NCBI GenBank assembly: GCA_032622095.1
Contig: CP136063.1
Coordinates: forward strand, 179,965,956-180,029,955
DNA length: 64,000 nucleotides
Direction: 5' to 3'
Source: Siphonodentalium dalli
Taxonomy: Eukaryota > Mollusca > Scaphopoda > Gadilida > Siphonodentaliidae
Under the pieces are notes generated by a model. The model made no database searches. It saw nothing but the letters and a program-made list of their open reading frames with translations, and was not told the DNA's origin. Made by a program: the position numbers and the translations under genes. Positions 34,097-45,609 of the stretch are shown one piece after another; the stretch's first letter is position 1; each line of letters starts with the position of its first letter.

Positions 34097-35330
34097 ACTA
34101 GCGGATGTATACGTACCCGGCGTTAAACACCGGTAAAGTGTGGCAAAATTTAAATTGAAGCAGTTACAATAAATTAGGAACTGATTTTTTCTGATGTTCC
34201 CCTCATCCTTTCGCTGCATGGGATTGGAACCGGCTGATTCGCGACAAGCTGCAAAACAGAGTTGAGTCCCCTCGCTAAGCGATGTCTGAACGCTGTCGGC
34301 ACGTGTATTTTTTTAAATTAAATCTAACATTTTTTATTGAAGTGTTTTGCCAGTTACAATTCATTCCGGCTTGATCTAGACCATTTTCAAATGAATATAG
34401 ACAGTTCTGTTTCTCAGAATAATGCAGAATGAATTGTAACCTACAAAAATCTCAAATAAATAAATGCGACATTTATTCACATTACGTGTAGGTATTGGCA
34501 GCGGTAAGTCCTGCGCAGGGGACTGAACTCTGCATGGAGCTTGGATTCACGAGGCCGTCTTCGGAGCAGACTCTTGAACATCCCACATACAACTGACCAT
34601 GTTCAAAGCAAGGCGATTCCAGATCAAGACCCACAAAATTTGAGCATTTTCCGTTGCGCTTTATTGATGGTCAGAGCGAAACTCAATTTCACTGTAATCG
34701 GAATTGTTTTTGACTACGTCATGATAAGGTGAAAGATAAAGAGCGTACGTGTCGTTGTTTGTCCCGATAAGGTAAATGATAAAGAGCGTTTATTTCGTTT
34801 CTGTTCGGTAATTTGACTTTTGTGCGGATATCAAAATGCGACGTCATGGAGATTTAGTACCAGCTCATGTTAAGTGGAGAGCAGAAATACATATACTATT
34901 GTCAAATTGCATCGTAATCGGTGCGGAAATATGGACGCCTAGAATGAACGCAGTTTGGCCTAGATAGAGATTCTAAAACACATATTCACTGTCCCGAAAA
35001 GGGTAAAATATTAAGTGCGATCAAGTCGTTCTTTGTCTCGATAAGGTAAAGATCGATAAACAGATAATGCAGATATGATGTCACAACGTCAAAAGGCGAC
35101 ATCGGATAGAGTCCAGGCTCAGACCATGTATCACGGAGAGCCGATATATATAAAATAATGTGTTTGATTTAAGAAAGTTATTAATCAAGTTCTATAGAAA
35201 TATTATATATTTCAAAACTATAATTTATGAAGTTGTATGTATCGATATTATGTGTGAAAATTTAAAATGAACTGTATTTTGCCATGGGTAGGAACACAGA
35301 TATATATATATATATAGAGAGAGAGACATA
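34097..35330 (-). mobile_element. Helitron remnant
   Basis: The 3' end on the minus strand is a hairpin (ACCGG...CCGGGT, 34114-34133), 13 bases, then CTAG and T (34097-34101): the Helitron 3' signature. Upstream is a helicase fragment (34544-34701). Repeated GATAAAGAGCG motifs near 34735, 34785 and, diverged, 35045 also occur in the 57-63.6 kb array. The 5' end was not found; the TA/GA microsatellite at about 35302-35330 is only a candidate. Confidence 0.65.
34544..34701 (-). pseudogene. Helitron Pif1-like helicase, C-terminal fragment
   Basis: Minus-strand translation gives LSFALTINKAQRKML in one frame, then after a one-base shift near 34645 GLDLESPCFEHGQLYVGCSRV. This is the last conserved block of Pif1-family helicases in Helitron Rep-helicase proteins (usually AMTINKAQGQTL...CFSHGQLYVACSRV). 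The expected Gly-Gln after KAQ is Arg-Lys here, a change at a normally invariant position. About 50 residues of a protein usually over 1,000 residues long remain; the Rep domain was not found. Confidence 0.85.
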
Positions 35331-35439
35331 CACGCATTCGCTGCCCAGCTAAGCCCTTTATATGTTATGAGGTCATATCCGCATTAGCTGTTTATACTTT
35401 ATCTCATCGTGACAAATTTCAGAGAAATATCCCATCAGT

Positions 35440-36410
35440 TTTTAGCTCAACTTTACTTTGAAAAGTTTGAGCTATTGTCATGGCTTGGTATCCGTCGTCC
35501 GTGTGTGCCTGTGTGCGCGTGATTCGTCAACAATTTCCTTTAGCACGGGCTACAGGTCGTACCTTTGGTCGGATTATTATGAAATTTGTCATGGGCGTTG
35601 ACATTGACATGTAGATGGGAACGAGCCATTTTGGGGTCATTCGGCAAAAAAACATGGCCGCCAGCGGCCATTTTGGAATACAAAATTCAATCCGTTAGCA
35701 CAGGCTACAGGCCGGAGTGTTCGTCTGATCGTCCTGAAATTTATCGGAGAAGTTAATATTGATATGTAGATGGGAACGAGAAATGTTGGGGTCGTTCAGC
35801 CAAAAAATATGGCACCAGCAGCCATCTTGGATTTAACTCTTTGCATGACTAAATCCTTTCGCAAGGGCTACAGGTCGTACCTTTAATCGGATCATCATGA
35901 AATTTGTCACGGATGTTGACAATGACATGTAGATGGGAACGAATTATTTTGGGCTCATTCGGGCCAAAAACATTTTACTCTTTGCATGACTAAATCATTT
36001 GGCACAGGCTACAGGTCGTATCTTTGGTCGGATCATCATGAAATTTGTCATGGATGTTAACATTGACATGTAAATGGGAACGAGTCATTTTGGACTCATT
36101 CGGCAAAAAAAAAACATGGCTGTCAGCGGCCATCTTGGATTCAAAATTCAATCCATTAGCATGGGCTACAGGCCGTACTTTTTGTCTGATCATCATGAAA
36201 TTTTCATGAATGTTAATATTGACATACAGATGGACACGAGTCATTTTGGGGTCATTCGGCCAAAAAACAGCAGCCATCTTTGATTTTACTCTTTGCATGA
36301 CAAAATCATTTGGCACGGGCTACAGGTCGTACCTTTGGTCGGAACATCATGAAATTTGTCAAGAATGTTAATATTGACATGTAGATGGGAACGAGTCAGA
36401 AAGAATATAA
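35440..36410 (+). repeat. Tandem repeat array, about six units of 140-165 bp
   Basis: The unit contains GGGCTACAGGTCGTACCTTTG, TCGGATCATCATGAAATTTGT, GACATGTAGATGGGAACGAG and GTCATTCGGC...ACATGGC...GGCCAT. GGGAACGAG-type markers lie near 35617, 35770, 35934, 36073, 36231 and 36384. The preceding AGCTCAACTTTACTTTGAAAAGTTTGAGCT (35439-35471) is a short inverted repeat. Frames on both strands stay open because the unit lacks stops; they are not genes. Confidence 0.85.
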
Positions 36411-36636
36411 AATAAAGTGACTTGCAAGTTCGGTGAGCGTGAGAAGGAACCCCAACCGGGAAGGTCTGGATTTATGACCTTGACCGAATAATTTGTGACG
36501 TCACATTCAATGTGATTGAGTGCGCTGTCATTTCAAGTTCAAAACATGACGAAAATGAGCGATTAAAACATACGAATTAGACTATATAATTAAATAATTA
36601 TATAATAGGATCTAAATACAACATGGACCAGTGAAT

Positions 36637-36843
36637 ATGTCGTTACATGGATTATATATTGCTACCGTAAGTCACCGTAGATTTAGATTAAATGAACATT
36701 TTGCAGCGAAATTTGCGATTGTTTCGTTGAGTCTATTTTTACTTTTAGCACTGTTTTACAGTAACACTCATTACAATGTTAAAAACAAACAAACAGCTAA
36801 ATTGTCGGAATCATTTAGGCCCATGGCAGTCGATCCAAATTGA
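36637..36843 (+). CDS. Hypothetical: N-terminal piece of a type II membrane protein
   Basis: 68 codons from ATG to TGA. After a basic stretch (HRRFRLNEH) comes a hydrophobic segment, FAIVSLSLFLLLALFY, then a polar stem with NVKNKQTAKLSESFRP. This is the pattern of a signal-anchor exon, as in Golgi glycosyltransferases and sulfotransferases. No downstream catalytic exon was recognised, no strong splice donor follows, and the frame lies inside the 36417-41331 repeat region. It may be chance. Confidence 0.22.
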   Translation: MSLHGLYIATVSHRRFRLNEHFAAKFAIVSLSLFLLLALFYSNTHYNVKNKQTAKLSESFRPMAVDPN

Positions 36844-37819
36844 TGGCGTTTTATGCATACGATCTCAAACAATGCCATATAAGAAATAGTGGTGTTGGAG
36901 CAATGTTGAGGTGGTGGGTAATGTCACCACGAGGATGGATTGGGGGGGGGGGGGGTGATAAAACTGATAAACACTAAAAAGGGTAAATTCAAAATAATTA
37001 TATGTTTATATGTTATATGTTTAGTTTATAGTATACCCCAGTCCACGGTGAACGCTTCCTGGAACATTGAATTGTCAGTCGTGGTGATTAAGTGAATTGG
37101 CACAATCATTTAAATCAGAAATGCTAATTAAGATCCAAATGCTAAGATAAAATAATCTCCCCCCCCCCCCCCCCCAAATATTTAAAATTGTACTCAGCTC
37201 AGCTCTAATTTCTTATCACATTATTTTTTTATCTCTGTTAAATTAGGTGCCAAATCATATCAAAATTTGCAGATTTCTTTCTCTTGACTTACATCTGTAT
37301 ACACCCTGATAGTATAAGTCTATAAGAACCCTTTTATTTTTGTATTTAATGTTTAATGTGCAATTGGTACTGATATTAAAAAAAAACCTCCTTGGCTATG
37401 GGGTAACTTGATTGCAAAGCAAATAAAGAAGATACATGTAGTAGTTTTCAAGTTTTGGGGGTTAAGGAAAAACTTAAAAGTTCACACACTATGTGAGTAT
37501 GTGTGGCTATAAAAAAGAATACATTCCATAACATTAGATTAAAAATGTTCATAGATTCAACTAATGCCCATTGTTATTCCTCTTCAAATGAATGGGGGTT
37601 GCCTGGGATGGCACATGCACCTGAAAATAAGCCTAGAACATCAACCAAAAACATACACAGCATATTATTCTGGGTATTGGAAATTATAATGAAGCCTAAA
37701 TGAAGGCAAATTATTTTGTTTCTTTCCTTAATATGTCCCTGTATGGCCCAGACACTGCTGATGTCTGGGATAAGCACACGCTGGGTAGGTTCCTCAAATT
37801 GACCTCAATATATGGAGTA

Positions 37820-39385
37820 TTCACCCCTGGTTAAGTGGTACTGCTAATTTGCTATGCTGCTGGTGGGTCCTGCTGAATTGATATGATGCTGGTAGGGCAA
37901 ACTGATGCTGTTAAAAAGTACTGTTATCTATACTAATACCACCCAATTATGTTTCTTTGTTTGTCAATTAAATCAGAATATTTGCCATTGACATCATAAT
38001 CAGATGTCTTAAAAGGGCACTAAGTATTCATGGTTAAATTTAATTAAATAATGAATTACATACCTGTACCTAAAACAGTTGGACCCATGGAGCTGAAAAT
38101 TGTTACATAGGTTTAAATTGACGAGAGGAATGTCATGTGATAGGTGCATTTGACCTCAGATAAATTAAAGGGGATCATACGATAGGTGACCATGACACCA
38201 TATGACTTAAAGGGGTACTGATGTTCAATAAAGAGTATTCATTATTAGCTTAGACGATATCTGGAAAATTGGTACACAGAGGTAACTTGACCAAGAGATT
38301 GTCAAGGACATGTGACATGGATCACAGAAGACTTAAAGTGGCACTTAAACAATACAGAGCGTTTTTCATCAGCTTAGAACATTTGTACACAGAGGTCAAT
38401 TGAAGCCAGGGAGTGTCGTGGTGTAGGTGCTGTTGGCATCAGATGTCTTAAAATGGCACTATAATAAATTTAACTAGATAGTTAATTATATACCAAAAAT
38501 TGTTGGAATCTGGTCATTGAAAATTGACCCAAGGAGTATCATGGAATAGGTGCTGCTGGTCTCAGACGACTTACAGGGGAAATAATAAACAATTTTGATT
38601 AAATAGTTAATCATATCAACAAAATGGTTGGACCATGGTCACTGGAAATTGGTATGCAGGGGTAAATTGACCCATGGGGTACCATTGGAGAGGTGCCGAC
38701 GGTGCTGTTGACCATAAAGGGGAATTTAAAAGTTTTATTAAATATCATATAATTATAAGCAATAAAGGGTTTCTCTTATCGGCTTAGACGATATGTAGGA
38801 AAATTGGTATACATGGGTCACCTGACCAGGGGAATATCATGAGATAGGCACCTTTGACCTCAGATGACATAAACAGGGACTAATAAATTATATTAGCATA
38901 AATGATCAACGAAGAGTGTTTATTATCAGCTCAATCCCCAGCTAGTGTTTTCTAAAGTTGTAATTTCCACAGTGTTGGACCAGAGCGATTTGAAAAAAAA
39001 GACAGAGTTGGTATGAAACATCCAAGAACATGACAATTTTTAAATATTTTAATAATGGCTGTGCTGGTGGCGTGGTGCTTACAAAATTACAGGAATTGAT
39101 ATCTCAGATATGGTCGGTTTGTTACAAATAATACAGCCTTTAATAACATATATTGCAATATACAGTACCGGTACATGTTTTTGAATGTTTTATACATATA
39201 ATGGCTTTTCCTCGATTTGTTCAGATAAACCAAAGATCATGAAAATAACAACAAGATAAGTTGAACGTATTAAACAGTACTTTTTCAAATCTTGACATCA
39301 TTAGTTTGCATACCAGCACCATAGCAAGCATGACCCACCAGCATCATAGCAAATTAGCAGGACTACTTAACCACTAACCAGAGGT
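37820..39385. mobile_element. Inverted-repeat element enclosing a minisatellite
   Basis: ACCCCTGGTTAAGTGG, CTGCTAATTTGCTATG and CTGCTGGTGGGTC near 37827-37872 are matched in reverse by CACCAGCATCATAGC, AAATTAGCAGGAC and TTAACCACTAACCAG near 39335-39385. The interior is mostly the tandem repeat listed separately. There is no coding sequence. Confidence 0.55.
37990..38990 (+). repeat. Degenerate minisatellite, units of about 100-140 bp
   Basis: Recurring order: CTTAAA(G/A)(G/T)GG(G/C)AC, ATAAAGAG(T/C)(A/G)TT, ATCAGCTTAGA, GGAAAATTGGTACACAGAGG, TTGACC..G, ATGTGATAGGTGC and TTGACCTCAGAT. Seven or more units can be followed, each strongly diverged from the next. Confidence 0.75.
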
Positions 39386-40079
39386 GAGATTGTAGTTATA
39401 TTTTTTATATGATTGGTCTCAAGTTACCATATATCCCAGGTACTTTTCTGTGTACCAATTTACTCAATTAGCCAAAGCTTGGTTAAGCAAAAAGTCCACA
39501 AAAAATAAAATAAAAAGCAGTCCCAGCTCAACAAAAATAGCCAATATGAGGTCTATCAGAATGTATAAAGAATTAAAGATGTAACTAAGATAAAGAAATT
39601 TTATAATTTTGATCAAGCTGGTACTTAATTTAATCGAGAGATAAAAGACTGTGACAAGAAATTTGAGCTTGGTGATTAGTACATTGGGGGGCGGGGGGCA
39701 ATTAAATTGGGGCAGAGGTCTAAATTAGTAGCGGTGGGTTATCAGAATCATTACTATTTTTTTGTATAGCCTGAACAGTGCACTGAAGCCCAAATAAAGT
39801 AAAAGTATATATATGAAAAAGGCATCCCATACATGCTACTGCTGTAGTATTACGCTTACGCTAACACATGTCTGAATTACTTATTGCCATTACACCGTAA
39901 CCCCTCCACCCCCATCGCCACCATTCATTTTCAAATAGTTTACATTCAGTGACTCCAGTATAGGGATGTTGGTGTAGATAGAGGGTTTTCATTGGCACCC
40001 CCACCACCACCCCCTGAACACTTTGGTAGAAATTATACAGATGGTACTTAAACATTTTCATACTTTTTGTCTTAATCTT

Positions 40080-40740
40080 AAAGGTACTCAATCCGAGTCC
40101 CCATATCAACAAGTGAGGCCCCCACCCCCACCCCCATGGAATACGGAATACCACTTAATACAGAGGGTGGAATACGGAATACCAGTTAACAGCCATATGG
40201 AATACATAAAAATATATGAAAACTTCATTTTTTGGAAGGTCGGCGTACGAATACCAGTATATTTGGAATACCGAATACCTCCTAACAGAGGGGTCGGAAT
40301 ACGGCGTACCTCATAACAGGGCATGGAATACGGCGTACGAAAGGGGGTGGGGGCCTCACAAGTTACAACTGAACAACATTTCTTCAAAATACGCTTTTGT
40401 TATCAGAATCGATCAATTACAACAAAATAATGTTAACGGCTGTCAACTATGGTATAAAATTTCTCAAAATGTGTTATTTATCAACAAAATTTGGCCATAT
40501 TACCACTTGATTTTAGAGTTATCCATCTTCATCCGCAATTTTGTCCAAGACCGTTGGTTTGACGAATATTTTCTGGGCCACAAATAATTACACATTTCGA
40601 GAAATAACAAATTTCAAAAATCGATATCTGATCACTCTGAGCTTTGATGGGTGGGTTTCTCAACTCGAATAAATCCCCAAAGAAATAGTCATTTGGGAGC
40701 ATTATTAATTCGGATTATGCATCTTTAAAACAACAAATTT
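40080..40740 (+). mobile_element. AATCCGA-ended MITE with a nested insertion
   Basis: Starts AAAGGTACTCAATCCGAG and ends near ATTAATTCGGATTATGCATC; the middle has TTTTAGAGTTATCCATCTTC, AAAATCGATATCTGATCA and CTCTGAGCTTTGATGGGTGG, in the opposite sense to 14745-15195. The first 30 bases are separated from the rest by the element at 40110-40362. Confidence 0.75.
40110..40362. mobile_element. Nested small TIR element
   Basis: Ends GTGAGGCCCCCACCCCC and GGGGGTGGGGGCCTCAC are perfect inverted repeats of 17 bases. The interior consists of repeated GGAATACGG and GGCGTACC motifs (at least seven). It is inserted in, and so younger than, the surrounding AATCCGA-type MITE. Confidence 0.8.
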
Positions 40741-41331
40741 TACACTAAATTAAATTCTGTTTGGAAATTCAAGTTATCAGTTTCAGATTCAGAACAGTTT
40801 CAACTACATTCAGTATCTGAATCTGTTTTTGGTCTGAAATTTCCAAAGGTGTACTTGTCACGTGTCAGGTACAAATTTCCAATTGTTGACATTGTTTACC
40901 AAAGTTGGAGATTAGACAGTCATCTAACAGTGTCACACCCCCACCCCACCCAACCTCACTTTTCAAAGACCGTGAAGTGATGAGAAGTCTTAAATTAAAA
41001 ATCCTCACCAATGTGACTGTCAGTGTCACTGACTCACTCGTCGACTGAAATTGGCAATAACAATGTCAAATCAATACAAGTATCTATATGGTCGAATACA
41101 TCTGCTCTAAATAGATCGTGATTTATAACCGATTGTTAATGTTATTGAACATTCAGTTATTTCAGTATTCAGCTTTTCAAGTTCAAATCGGCATCTTCAA
41201 AACTTTGTTGATATCCGCGCACCGTTAATGCTGGATAGCCTGCGACGAAAGACCATCCTGTTAGATTTGTGCGCATGCGTAAATCTGATCTTCCCGGTTG
41301 GGGTTCCTTCTCACGCTTACCTGCAAGTTCA

Positions 41332-43040
41332 GTACAATATTATATCTAGATATACTATATACATTATTACATAGTATATCTGTATCTACAAAAGGGCTGT
41401 TATTACCTTGTGCGTTATGGGAATGAAAAAAAAAGAGGTTTACCCCCTCCCTAACCTAATTTTTTGCCCTCCGTTACCGGAAACGAAGGTACTATTTTAT
41501 TTGGCCTTATAATTGCATATGTGCCACAGCTATAACTACATGAGCAGTCAAAACTATGTAGTTCCACTAATAGCTATGCTATCGAAACTTTCCTGTAAAT
41601 TGCATGTAATTATGCCGCAAGAATCAATCATACAGGTATTTTAAAGAAATGTGTTAGTAGCACCGTTTACACGTGGAACTACCGAAATTTTACTTCGTAT
41701 GTTGTTAGCTTTGGTAAAAATGCATCTGATATGCATGTCGCCGTTCATATCCTGGCACCATAGGTTATTCTAGGAGAAAATGCCTGCAAACAATACCGTG
41801 AAGACTAGCCAGTGTATGAACGTATCTTTAGTGTAAACCGCGAATTGCTCAATGTGCCCCATTAATGACCACATGCAGAGTCATGTTCCCCATGTAATAA
41901 CACACACCCATACGGCACAATTTGCTCGAAAATGGCGACACGATCCATCACATCGAGAATTCATCGTTTTCTTCACCTATATATAAATAACTCAAATAAA
42001 AAATGAGCTATATATGTATGTCAATTATTCAAGTGGCTCCGCGGTACAATTTTTCCGAGGTTGGGGAATTTGAACCCCAAAATCTCCCTAAAAACAAATA
42101 TGTTCTATTAATGGATTCTACAGTATGCGAGTGCATCTAGATCAGTTGTTGGGATAGCTCATTATTCTAATAGCCGGATTGCTGATATCTTTGAAAAATA
42201 TTGAAAAAACGAATCTTGAAATTGCCGGGCCTGCATGATATCTTTAATATCGCATTATGCTAACACTGGCTCCCAGTAAAATCTGGAACTGTCCCAACCT
42301 CTCAATGCCACACAGTCTGCGTGTTCTCATACACCTTTATAATTATAACATGCCATTCTCTCTCAGTATAGCTGAACGTTGGTTGGGAATAGATGTTACT
42401 GTTTCTACAATTCCCAAACAGTGCTCGATGCTAAATTTATACTCGATGTTGTGTGTCCATGCAGTCCTTAAATGGGTACTGTACGCCATTTTCAATAAAT
42501 TTCCGGTGATAACAACGATATAATATCGATAATATATAGAAACATAAGTAATTTGTGTCGAAGATGTATTCTGTAAACGCTCAGGTTAATACGCTATCTT
42601 AAAATCAAAGTTAATAATTTGATATAAATTTAATTTATGGCTGGAGCCATAAAATGGCGTAAATTAAATTACGAATTTCGTTGTACAAGATGTAATCAAA
42701 TTAATTGAGGGATATAGTGGATTGGTAAACCCATGGCACACACGATCGTTTAAAACATTATGCTGATACGGGGAGAAAACTCAAGCCACTCACTGACTAG
42801 TGACGATACAATAACTTAAATGAGTATATGGGACTAGTATGCATATAATATAACTTTTATTTGATACATTTGGTTGAAAACTGTACATAAATTACTCGAC
42901 GACGGCAATTTGTATTTTTTGCATTCCAGTAAATTTGCCATCCGTAACACTACTTTGTACTCAACAGACTTTCAAATAATGCAAAAATTGTTACCTTATT
43001 CTCCGACTCAGAGACTATAGAAACCAACAATAACATTTGA
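41332..43040. other. No gene recognised
   Basis: AT-rich. The frame at 42257-42523 has no recognisable motif. A short inverted TA-rich stretch at 41340-41395 (ATATACTATATAC / TAGTATATCTG) is the only structure noticed. Confidence 0.45.
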
Positions 43041-43322
43041 GTACAGTATCCCTTTTCACTAAATCCTGCCATTTATGTGACCATCTCCTTTTATACTCGG
43101 CATAATATATGGAACAATTGAATGAATTTGAGCCATGGATTAGTGCAAAATACACTCATGTGCTCTATGAACGATGTCAACAACATGATAATTATAATGA
43201 AAATGAGTTTATGACTTGAGTCATTACCGTGTTGTTTGCATCGTTCATAGAGCATATATTTTGTTGAGTATACAATGAGATGGTCCCATAAATGGCCGGA
43301 TCTAGTGTACAGTTCCCCTTTA
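43041..43322. mobile_element. MITE, family member 2
   Basis: The counterpart of 6118-6355, with a better preserved right end: GGCCGGATCTAGTGTACAG then TTCCCCTTTAAAG, inverse of the left CACTAAATCCTGCC. It carries an additional internal inverted pair (GCTCTATGAACGATG / CATCGTTCATAGAGC). Confidence 0.78.
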
Positions 43323-44568
43323 AAGGCTAGTTTAATTTTCGAGTCACCGATTAATTTTATAGTGCCTTGATACTCGGTTAAAATAACAATCTATGACATA
43401 AAATATGATTAAAATATTGTAACTCATCACCATTTGGAACGTCTGTGTCTCAGAAGCTGTTCATAGAGTAATAGAAAATAGCGGAAATAATAGAGACATT
43501 TCCCACTGTCGCTCCCATAATGCAATATAATTCAAACTAAAGATATAGAGTTATCCCCCCTTTCATTGAAAATAGTAGACTTTGCAGTACATTCCAGATG
43601 AAATTTAAGAAAACTTGTCGGGTACCTCAACAAAGACAACATGTTCACATTTTATTACACCGGATAAGATGATAATACAATGTTTTGGAGCTTCCTCTTT
43701 CAAATGGTATACACTGTGACATATATTACATATAATGTGATCTGGGGGGTTCGAACATTAAGTGGGCCTTTAAATTTAAATAATAGGCCGCTATAGGCTA
43801 CATGTCCTCCCGAATAAGGTGGCTTAATTTGAAGGGCGGCTTTTTTAGAATTGAGCAATTTTATTCTGGGAACAACAACTGAATAACACTTTGATTCCAA
43901 TTGTCTATATATGTTGTTAACACACCTATAGTTTTATTTGATTAGACAACAGAATAATAAGTAAATTCCAAGTCGATGAAGCTACTTGATATTCTAAGTC
44001 AACACGGGCCATAAATCCGGTAAAAATAATAATGGAACGAAAGTCCGAATCCAAATTTTAACATGACCTTATTGCCATGTGGGGTAATAAATATACCAAA
44101 TATGAAAACAATCAGTAAACTAGGACTAAAATTATCACCCGGGAACCAAATAATCGGCAAATTCTTAGTCAACAATGGTCATATACCCGGTAATATTAAT
44201 GGACTGAACCCAAATTCGAACTTGGTCTGTATTTTAATGTTGGTAATCCACACACAATTGGAAAACAACCGGACAACAACAAAATATTTCATCTCATGCA
44301 CGTATGTGCCCAAACAGTCGGTCGGGACAGCAGCTCAAACAAACACTTCTCAATTCCGAGTAAGTGACACCGTATCCTACGTGCAGTCTTTTTCAAATCA
44401 AAAATCGATAGAACACCATTAAACCTCATCTAATGCTAAATGCCACATATGAACCCTTTCGTTGCTAAATGGATTCTCCCATCAAGTTAAAAAAAGTGAA
44501 TATCGGAATGATCTATTATTGATTTGGCGTGATGTACACAGGTAATATAAGCATAAGATTTTTAGGGG
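43323..44568. other. No gene; imperfect duplication at 43975-44240
   Basis: Two diverged units (CCATAAATCCGGTAA...GAACGAAAGTCCGAATCC and TCATATACCCGGTAA...GGACTGAACCCAAATTCG) are about 190 bases apart. The 119-codon frame at 44063-44422 spans them and is probably incidental. Confidence 0.45.
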
Positions 44569-44572
44569 TTAA

Positions 44573-44927
44573 CCCTTTACCCAACAAACCGGCCAAAACC
44601 GGCCAAATAAAGCTTCAACAGCCTAAAATATCTTCGGTCTGTCTCAATAAAACCATATACATATGGATATCATTGGAACCGGCTCATTGACCACATTGTG
44701 ATGGTTATAGTTATACCATAGGTCGCCTCGCATATATAAGAGAATGCATTGGCCTAAAAAAAAATCTTTTTTAACACTTTTTAACATTTTTTCTTACATT
44801 CTTTAACAATTTTATAATTTTTAATGTGTTAAGCCAATGCATTCTCTTATATATGCGAGGCGACCTATGGTCGACTCGCATATATAAGAGAATGCATTGG
44901 CACAGGGCCCTCCTGTTGGGTAAAGGG
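44573..44927. mobile_element. piggyBac-type MITE with TTAA flanks
   Basis: 355 bp. Perfect 14-base ends CCCTTTACCCAACA and TGTTGGGTAAAGGG are flanked on both sides by TTAA (44569-44572 and 44928-44931). TTAA duplication with CCC-starting ends is the piggyBac hallmark. Inside are three copies of TCGCATATATAAGAGAATGC followed by ATTGGC; two form a palindrome around a T-rich spacer and the third follows directly. Confidence 0.82.
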
Positions 44928-44931
44928 TTAA

Positions 44932-45608
44932 TACCATCGGTCGTGGACGCGTCAGCTAGTCAATACTATATATAGGATGTCACACTCATGTGGTATTGCA
45001 CTACCACGCATCATAAAAATATACTGTCCGAAACCACACGAAGACACACGGGCTCTCTTAGCCAATATCGGCATGTGCGGGGTTAATAACACCGACCCGG
45101 AGACGAGCGAGCGAGTAAAATCTTCTAGGTTTCCCCCAGGTGGTATGCCGCTACCTTATAACGTCGAGAAACAATATTTATAGAACAAATAGAACTTTCT
45201 TGGATAGCTGATAACCACAGGATGGATTCATCCTATATTTGAACTAATGTGCAGTAACAACAAGGTTTTGTACTAGTAGAACAATGTTTTTCAATATAAA
45301 AGTACGCTTATATCGGCAAGCAAACTACATCTTATTGTGAATTATGTAGCAACCGTAACCAATTTGTCCATACATCTTCCAGCTGGCATAATTTATACTA
45401 ACCATGCATGAGGTGGATTAGGATACTGACATCATATATTGACGATTATGAATTTTCGCGTGCATTGCTCGTGGCAGGATCTATATTTGATTATCAAGGT
45501 ATATATTATTATACCACCGGTAACACTTTTGAAGTGATTGAATTTGAATCGAAATAGTTTCCGAGTCAGACAGATGTACATGCCTGTAATCAAATTAATT
45601 ATCAACGG
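44932..45608. other. No gene recognised
   Basis: No recognisable motif in the one longer frame (44977-45183). No repeat identified. Confidence 0.4.
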
Positions 45609-45609
45609 T

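Larger units (their letters stand above)
36417..41331. mobile_element. Region bounded by about 52-bp inverted ends
   Basis: GAGCGTGAGAAGGAACCCCAACCGGGAAG at the left (36433-36463) has a near-identical reverse complement at 41289-41317, extended by ACTTGCA and by GATTTA. The roughly 4.9 kb between contain a minisatellite and two nested MITEs but no transposase. Either a large non-autonomous DNA transposon or a deletion derivative swollen by later insertions. Confidence 0.5.

Noticed and set aside
35990-36316. 108-codon minus-strand frame with internal repeats
   Set aside because: Periodicity equals the tandem repeat unit; frames on the other strand are open too.
44063-44422. 119-codon frame
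   Set aside because: It covers two diverged copies of a repeat and has no recognisable domain.
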